Below are positions 57,135 to 64,000 of a DNA stretch of 64,000 nucleotides, piece after piece. Every line of letters begins with the position of its first letter. Within the stretch, counting starts at the first letter, position 1. The notes beneath the pieces are model-generated. The model ran no database searches. It saw only the letters and a program-made list of their open reading frames with translations, and was not told the origin of the DNA. The translations under genes and the position numbers were made by a program. Source of the stretch: Halisarca cf. caerulea (taxonomy: Eukaryota; Porifera; Demospongiae; Chondrillida; Halisarcidae); assembly GCA_963170055.1 (NCBI GenBank), contig CAUJGJ010000135.1, forward strand, positions 796,001 through 860,000, given 5' to 3'.

Positions 57135-57383
57135 GACAAAAAGATTGTAGTTGTAACATAATCGAGTTACGTGAACTCGGTTGACCGTACTATAGATTTT
57201 TACTTACCCTAGCTTTAGTTGGAGCTTTTGGAAGTTAAGAAGAGTATTTTAGAGTAGTCGTGTCTTTACGAACTGAAGTCCTCTCTTTTTACTGTGAGTA
57301 TTTGCCACTGTGATGGTGCTTTCTATAGTACGGTCAACCGAGTTTACATAACTCGATTATGTTACAACTACAATCTTTTTGTC
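57135..57383. mobile_element. MITE with 61-bp inverted ends, in every tandem unit
   Basis: Arms 57135-57195 and 57323-57383 (start GACAAAAAGATTGTAGTTGT) are inverted with about two mismatches around 127 bp of non-coding DNA. Further copies start at 58453, 59771, 61089, 62407 and 63720. It inserted before the array amplified. No clear target duplication was found. Confidence 0.85.
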
Positions 57384-57643
57384 AGCAACCTAGACCTGCT
57401 AACTAACCAGCACTTGGCCTTAATCTAGGTGTTCGGTGAAGATGTCTGTTTAATACCATCTAGCAGTTTCGGATTTTCCTTGACCAATCCCGTGATGAGA
57501 GGTTTCCACGGAACATCCGTTATTGCTCTGCCCAGTGCTACTGATGAAGGGTGGAATTCCCAGAAAAGGCCTTATAGCACATTGGCAAAACAGCGATACT
57601 TCGTCTCTGGTTAACGTGGTTAGTACATTTTACCTGGTACATA

Positions 57644-57859
57644 CAGTATATCTGAAATTATTGGCGACATTTTAAATTGGCGGTATGGCGGTCAGGATCA
57701 AAATTGCCAAATTTCTATTACCAAATATATATAAACTTACTTACTATGCATTGTCCTTGCTGTGCAACCGCCAAATTTAATTTTCGCCAATATTAAATCA
57801 CAGCCTCATCTTGTGCAAATCGCCAAATTTAATGATCGCCAATATTTCCAGATATACAG
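57644..57859. mobile_element. Second MITE in every tandem unit (ATTGGCGA type)
   Basis: Ends CAGTATATCTG and CAGATATACAG with TA outside form a Tc1/mariner-type insertion. Inner ATTGGCGA/TCGCCAAT motifs are also inverted. It recurs at the unit period in all copies within the window. Confidence 0.8.
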
Positions 57860-58146
57860 TAATACGTACATTCTGGAATAGCTGACTTCCAAACACTACT
57901 TAATCACAGACCCTCCAATGTGAACACTATTACATTGTAGAGTAAAAATACACATTATATCAGTTATTTGTTGAACTAGCACCAAGCTTGCATTCGTTCA
58001 TGAAAATGACACTGGGCACTGTCTTGCAAAAATTTCAGACATGCACTTTTAAGGTCTAATTTCTGCATTCTGTGAATTTGTCTTATATATGCAAATAACA
58101 ACAGAAAAATACAAAACGGCAGGAACACTTCAGATTTTAAACCTAC

Positions 58147-58263
58147 CTACACATCTTGTATTCCCAATGAGAGAGTATCCAGTGTTGCAGGAACAGGTGT
58201 AGCTTCCATCTGTGTTACTACAGGTGTGGTCACAAGGGCTCGACTCTGTGCACTCATCTATGT
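58147..58263 (-). CDS. cbEGF exon, tandem unit 2
   Basis: Its sequence reads identical to unit 1 over all 117 bp. The donor is restored to GTAGGT and the acceptor is ACAG. Confidence 0.93.
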
Positions 58264-59464
58264 CTGTATAGATCAATTTCAATTTAAACTCGGTGACTGC
58301 TCATGCAGAAATACTCAACAGAATATAATATACACATGATGCTCAAGTACATATACATACATATTATATGATGCATGTAACTGGCCCTACACTGTCGAAC
58401 TCAAAATAGGTTAGCATGCCTTTCACTTAAGACTTCTGACCTGGTACATACCGACAAAAAGATTGTAGTTGTAACATAATCGAGTTACGTGAACTCGGTT
58501 GACCGTACTATAGATTTTTACTTACCCTAGCTTTAGTTGGAGCTTTTGAAAGTTAAGAAGAGTATTTTAGAGTAGTCGTGTCTTTACGCGCTGAAGTCCT
58601 CTCTTTTTACTGTGAGTATTTGCCACTGTGATGGTGCTTTCTACAGTACGGTCAACCGAGTTTACATAACTCGTTTATGTTACAACTACAATCTTTTTGT
58701 CAGCAACCTGGACCTGCTAACTAACCAGCACTTGGCCTTAATCTAGGTGTTCGGTGAAGATGTCTGTTTAATACCATCTAGCGGTTTCGGATTTTCCTTG
58801 ACCAATCCCATGATGAGAGGTTTCCACGGAACATCCGTTATTGCTCTGCCCAGTGCTACTGATGAAGGGTGGAATTCCCAGAAAAGGCCTTATAGCACAT
58901 TGGCAAAACAGCGATACTTCGTCTCTGGTTAACGTGGTTAGTACATTTTACCTGGTACATACAGTATATCTGAAATTATTGGCGACATTTTAAATTGGCG
59001 GTATGGCGGTCAGGATCAAAATTGCCAAATTTCTATTACCAAATATATATAAACTTACTTACTATGCATTGTCCTTGCTGTGCAACCGCCAAATTTAATT
59101 TTCGCCAATATTAAATCACAGCCTCATCTTGTGCAAATCGCCAAATTTAATGATCGCCAATATTTCCAGATATACAGTAATACGTACATTCTGGAATAGC
59201 TGACTTCCAAACACTACTTAATCACAGACCCTCCAATGTGAACACTATTACATTGTAGAGTAAAAATACACATTATATCAGTTATTTGTTGAACTAGCAC
59301 CAAGCTTGCATTCGTTCATGAAAATGACACTGGGCACTGTCTTGCAAAAATTTCAGACATGCACTTTTAAGGTCTAATTTCTGCATTCTGTGAATTTGTC
59401 TTATATATGCAAATAACAACAGAAAAATACAAAACGGCAGGAACACTTCAGATTTTAAACCTAC

Positions 59465-59581
59465 CTACACATCTTGTATTCCCAATGAGAGAGTATCCAG
59501 TGTTGCAGGAACAGGTGTAGCTTCCATCTGTGTTACTACAGGTGTGGTCACAAGGGCTCGACTCTGTGCACTCATCTATGT
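59465..59581 (-). CDS. cbEGF exon, tandem unit 3
   Basis: The exon reads identical to unit 2. The surrounding unit shares the ACGCGCTG and CTACAGTACGG variants with unit 2, which suggests those two are the closest pair. Confidence 0.93.
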
Positions 59582-60782
59582 CTGTATAGATCAATTTCAA
59601 TTTAAACTCGGTGACTGCTCATGCAGAAATACTCAACAGAATATAATATACACATGATGCTCAAGTACATATACATACATATTATATGATGCATGTAACT
59701 GGCCCTACACTGTCGAACTCAAAATAGGTTAGCATGCCTTTCACTTAAGACTTCTGACCTGGTACATACCGACAAAAAGATTGTAGTTGTAACATAATCG
59801 AGTTACGTGAACTCGGTTGACCGTACTATAGATTTTTACTTACCCTAGCTTTAGTTGGAGCTTTTGAAAGTTAAGAAGAGTATTTTAGAGTAGTCGTGTC
59901 TTTACGCGCTGAAGTCCTCTCTTTTTACTGTGAGTATTTGCCACTGTGATGGTGCTTTCTACAGTACGGTCAACCGAGTTTACATAACTCGTTTATGTTA
60001 CAACTACAATCTTTTTGTCAGCAACCTGGACCTGCTAACTAACCAGCACTTGGCCTTAATCTAGGTGTTCGGTGAAGATGTCTGTTTAATACCATCTAGC
60101 AGTTTCGGATTTTCCTTGACCAATCCCATGATGAGAGGTTTCCACGGAACATCCGTTATTGCTCTGCCCAGTGCTACTGATGAAGGGTGGAATTCCCAGA
60201 AAAGGCCTTATAGCACATTGGCAAAACAGCGATACTTCGTCTCTGGTTAACGTGGTTAGTACATTTTACCTGGTACATACAGTATATCTGAAATTATTGG
60301 CGACATTTTAAATTGGCGGTATGGCGGTCAGGATCAAAATTGCCAAATTTCTATTACCAAATATATATAAACTTACTTACTATGCATTGTCCTTGCTGTG
60401 CAACCGCCAAATTTAATTTTCGCCAATATTAAATCACAGCCTCATCTTGTGCAAATCGCCAAATTTAATGATCGCCAATATTTCCAGATATACAGTAATA
60501 CGTACATTCTGGAATAGCTGACTTCCAAACACTACTTAATCACAGACCCTCCAATGTGAACACTATTACATTGTAGAGTAAAAATACACATTATATCAGT
60601 TATTTGTTGAACTAGCACCAAGCTTGCATTCGTTCATGAAAATGACACTGGGCACTGTCTTGCAAAAATTTCAGACATGCACTTTTAAGGTCTAATTTCT
60701 GCATTCTGTGAATTTGTCTTATATATGCAAATAACAACAGAAAAATACAAAACGGCAGGAACACTTCAGATTTTAAACCTAC

Positions 60783-60899
60783 CTACACATCTTGTATTCC
60801 CAATGAGAGAGTATCCAGTGTTGCAGGAACAGGTGTAGCTTCCATCTGTGTTACTACAGGTGTGGTCACAAGGGCTCGACTCTGTGCACTCATCTATGT
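60783..60899 (-). CDS. cbEGF exon, tandem unit 4
   Basis: The exon reads identical to the others. Its following unit DNA carries ACGAACTG and CTTGGCATTAATC, shared with unit 5. Confidence 0.93.
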
Positions 60900-62100
60900 C
60901 TGTATAGATCAATTTCAATTTAAACTCGGTGACTGCTCATGCAGAAATACTCAACAGAATATAATATACACATGATGCTCAAGTACATATACATACATAT
61001 TATATGATGCATGTAACTGGCCCTACACTGTCGAACTCAAAATAGGTTAGCATGCCTTTCACTTAAGACTTCTGACCTGGTACATACCGACAAAAAGATT
61101 GTAGTTGTAACATAATCGAGTTACGTGAACTCGGTTGACCGTACTATAGATTTTTACTTACCCTAGCTTTAGTTGGAGCTTTTGAAAGTTAAGAAGAGTA
61201 TTTTAGAGTAGTCGTGTCTTTACGAACTGAAGTCCTCTCTTTTTACTGTGAGTATTTGCCACTGTGATGGTGCTTTCTATAGTACGGTCAACCGAGTTTA
61301 CATAACTCGTTTATGTTACAACTACAATCTTTTTGTCAGCAACCTAGACCTGCTAACTAACCAGCACTTGGCATTAATCTAGGTGTTCGGTGAAGATGTC
61401 TGTTTAATACCATCTAGCAGTTTCGGATTTTCCTTGACCAATCCCGTGATGGGAGGTTTCCACGGAACATCCGTTATTGCTCTGCCCAGTGCTACTGATG
61501 AAGGGTGGAATTCCCAGAAAAGGCCTTATAGCACATTGGCAAAACAGCGATACTTCGTCTCTGGTTAACGTGGTTAGTACATTTTACCTGGTACATACAG
61601 TATATCTGAAATTATTGGCGACATTTTAAATTGGCGGTATGGCGGTCAGGATCAAAATTGCCAAATTTCTATTACCAAATATATATAAACTTACTTACTA
61701 TGCATTGTCCTTGCTGTGCAACCGCCAAATTTAATTTTCGCCAATATTAAATCACAGCCTCATCTTGTGCAAATCGCCAAATTTAATGATCGCCAATATT
61801 TCCAGATATACAGTAATACGTACATTCTGGAATAGCTGACTTCCAAACACTACTTAATCACAGACCCTCCAATGTGAACACTATTACATTGTAGAGTAAA
61901 AATACACATTATATCAGTTATTTGTTGAACTAGCACCAAGCTTGCATTCGTTCATGAAAATGACACTGGGCACTGTCTTGCAATAATTTCAGACATGCAC
62001 TTTTAAGGTCTAATTTCTGCATTCTGTGAATTTGTCTTATATATGCAAATAACAACAGAAAAATACAAAACGGCAGGAACACTTTAGATTTTAAACCTAC

Positions 62101-62217
62101 CTACACATCTTGTATTCCCAATGAGAGAGTATCCAGTGTTGCAGGAACAGGTGTAGCTTCCATCTGTGTTACTACAGGTGTGGTCACAAGGGCTCGACTC
62201 TGTGCACTCATCTATGT
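62101..62217 (-). CDS. cbEGF exon, tandem unit 5
   Basis: The exon reads identical to the others, with standard splice sites. Its unit shares CTTGGCATTAATC with unit 4. Confidence 0.93.
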
Positions 62218-63418
62218 CTGTATAGATCAATTTCAATTTAAACTCGGTGACTGCTCATGCAGAAATACTCAACAGAATATAATATACACATGATGCTCAA
62301 GTACATATACATACATATTATATGATGCATGTAACTGGCCCTACACTGTCGAACTCAAAATAGGTTAGCATGCCTTTCACTTAAGACTTCTGACCTGGTA
62401 CATACCGACAAAAAGATTGTAGTTGTAACATAATCGAGTTACGTGAACTCGGTTGACCGTACTATAGATTTTTACTTACCCTAGCTTTAGTTGGAGCTTT
62501 TGAAAGTTAAGAAGAGTATTTTAGAGTAGTCGTGTCTTTACGAACTGAAGTCCTCTCTTTTTACTGTGAGTATTTGCCACTGTGATGGTGCTTTCTATAG
62601 TACGGTCAACCGAGTTTACATAACTCGTTTATGTTACAACTACAATCTTTTTGTCAGCAACCTAGACCTGCTAACTAACCAGCACTTGGCATTAATCTAG
62701 GTGTTCGGTGAAGATGTCTGTTTAATACCATCTAGCAGTTTCGGATTTTCCTTGACCAATCCCGTGATGGGAGGTTTCCAAGGAACATCCGTTATTGCTC
62801 TGCCCAGTGCTACTGATGAAGGGTGGAATTCCCAGAAAAGGCCTTATAGCACATTGGCAAAACAGCGATACTTCGTCTCTGGTTAACATGGTTAGTACAT
62901 TTTACCTGGTACATACAGTATATCTGAAATTATTGGCGACATTTTAAATTGGCGGTATGGCGGTCAGGATCAAAATTGCCAAATTTCTATTACCAAATAT
63001 ATATAAACTTACTTACTATGCATTGTCCTTGCTGTGCAACCGCCAAATTTAATTTTCGCCAATATTAAATCACAGCCTCATCTTGTGCAAATCGCCAAAT
63101 TTAATGATCGCCAATATTTCCAGATATACAGTAATATGTACATTCTGGAATAGCTGACTTCCAAACACTACTTAATCACAGACCCTCAAATGTGAACACT
63201 ATTACATTGTAGAGTGAAAATACACATTATATCAGTTATTTCTTGAACAAGCACCAAGCTTGCATTCGTTCATGAAAATGACACTGGGCACTGTCTTGCA
63301 ATAATTTCAGACATGCACTTTTAAGGTCTAATTTCTGCATTCTGTGAATTTGTCTTATATATGCAAATAACAACAGAAACATACAAAACGGCAGGAACAC
63401 TTCAGATTTTAAACCTAC

Positions 63419-63535
63419 CTACACATCTTGTATTCCCAATGAGAGAGTATCCAGTGTTGCAGGAACAGGTGTAGCTTCCATCTGTGTTACTACAGGTGTG
63501 GTCACAAGGGCTCGACTCTGTGCACTCATCTATGT
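63419..63535 (-). CDS. cbEGF exon, tandem unit 6 (unit cut by the edge)
   Basis: The exon reads identical to the others. The upstream intron lacks a 5-bp TTTAA present in units 2 to 5, so its MITE begins at 63720. The unit continues past 64000. Confidence 0.93.
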
Positions 63536-64000
63536 CTGTATAGATCAATTTCAAACTCGGTGACTGCTCATGCAGAAATACTCAACAGAATATAATATAC
63601 ACATGATGCTCAAGTACATATACATACATATTATATGATGCATGTAACTGGCCCTACACTGTCGAACTCAAAATAGGTTAGCATGCCTTTCACTTCAGAC
63701 TTCTGACCTGGTACATACCGACAAAAAGATTGTAGTTGTAACATAATCGAGTTACGTGAACTCGGTTGACCGTACTATAGATTTTTACTTACCCTAGCTT
63801 TAGTTGGAGCTTTTGAAAGTTAAGAAGAGTATTTTAGAGTAGTCGTGTCTTTACGCGCTGAAGTCCTCTCTTTTTACTGTGAGTATTTGCCACTGTGATG
63901 GTGCTTTCTATAGTACGGTCAACCGAGTTTACATAACTCGATTATGTTACAACTACAATCTTTTTGTCAGCAACCTGGACCTGCTAACTAACCAGCACTT

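Larger units (their letters stand above)
56806..64000 (-). repeat. Tandem array of 1318-bp units, each with one cbEGF exon
   Basis: At least 5.4 units run head to tail and leave the window. Exons at 58147, 59465, 60783, 62101 and 63419 are exactly 1318 bp apart; the first (56832) is 1315 bp before the second. Each unit holds the exon, a 249-bp MITE, about 260 bp of spacer, a 216-bp MITE and intron. Units differ at scattered single bases (for example ACGAACTG versus ACGCGCTG). Homology to the left stops at about 56806. Confidence 0.95.

Overview
The window is eukaryotic, AT-rich and repeat-laden, and almost certainly from an invertebrate animal. I lean towards a demosponge because of the many calcium-binding EGF (cbEGF) exons, the mix of DIRS, Ty3/gypsy, Ty1/copia and LINE remnants, and the dense MITEs. 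That placement rests on general impression, not on a marker gene. No rRNA, convincing tRNA, CRISPR array or bacterial operon was seen.

One large gene appears to run through the whole window on the minus strand and past both edges. It is read as many small exons, each encoding exactly one cbEGF domain. In the main series (9.2 to 63.5 kb) I count 30 intact exons of 117 or 114 bp with AG/GT borders, all phase 1 at both ends, all with six cysteines spaced C-x4/5-C-x3-C-x8-C-x-C-x11-C. Most have a D-I-D/N-E calcium-binding start, and all fit the Asp/Asn hydroxylation pattern. At the low-coordinate, C-terminal side (1 to 2.4 kb) lie six exons of a more divergent EGF type (123 or 132 bp). Broken exons are mixed in: one frameshifted with a lost acceptor (50.7 kb), one half-exon with a hairpin (20.4 kb), degenerate remnants at 0.8 and 9.2 kb, and a family of six identically truncated 3' stubs. 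Because all exons are phase 1-1, gain, loss or skipping keeps the frame.

The introns show how the array grew. From 25 to 52.6 kb, exon classes X, Y and Z and the stub P recur in the same order as a higher-order repeat. Several exons are Y/Z hybrids in both reciprocal directions. From about 56.8 kb to the right edge the gene becomes a clean head-to-tail array of 1318-bp units, each with one EGF exon, two MITEs and intron; the six exon copies read identically.

Mobile elements fill much of the rest. They are: a nuclease-domain element fragment (3.4 to 4.1 kb); a Tc1/mariner-like TIR element (6.5 to 7.1 kb); a pogo/Tc1-like MITE (9.65 to 10.1 kb); LINE 3' ends (13.2 and 28.7 kb); a reverse-transcriptase element bounded by perfect 27-bp inverted repeats (15.17 to 18.3 kb); a DIRS element with inverted termini and internal complementary region but a mostly deleted recombinase (21.0 to 25.0 kb); a LINE with an intact YADD box (40.0 to 42.4 kb); a copia element (42.5 to 46.9 kb) split by a TIR element (46.0 to 46.75 kb) that has a second family member at 35.5 to 36.7 kb; and a gypsy remnant with one LTR (53.6 to 55.2 kb). 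All element genes carry stops or frameshifts, so the EGF exons are the only coding features here that look selectively maintained.
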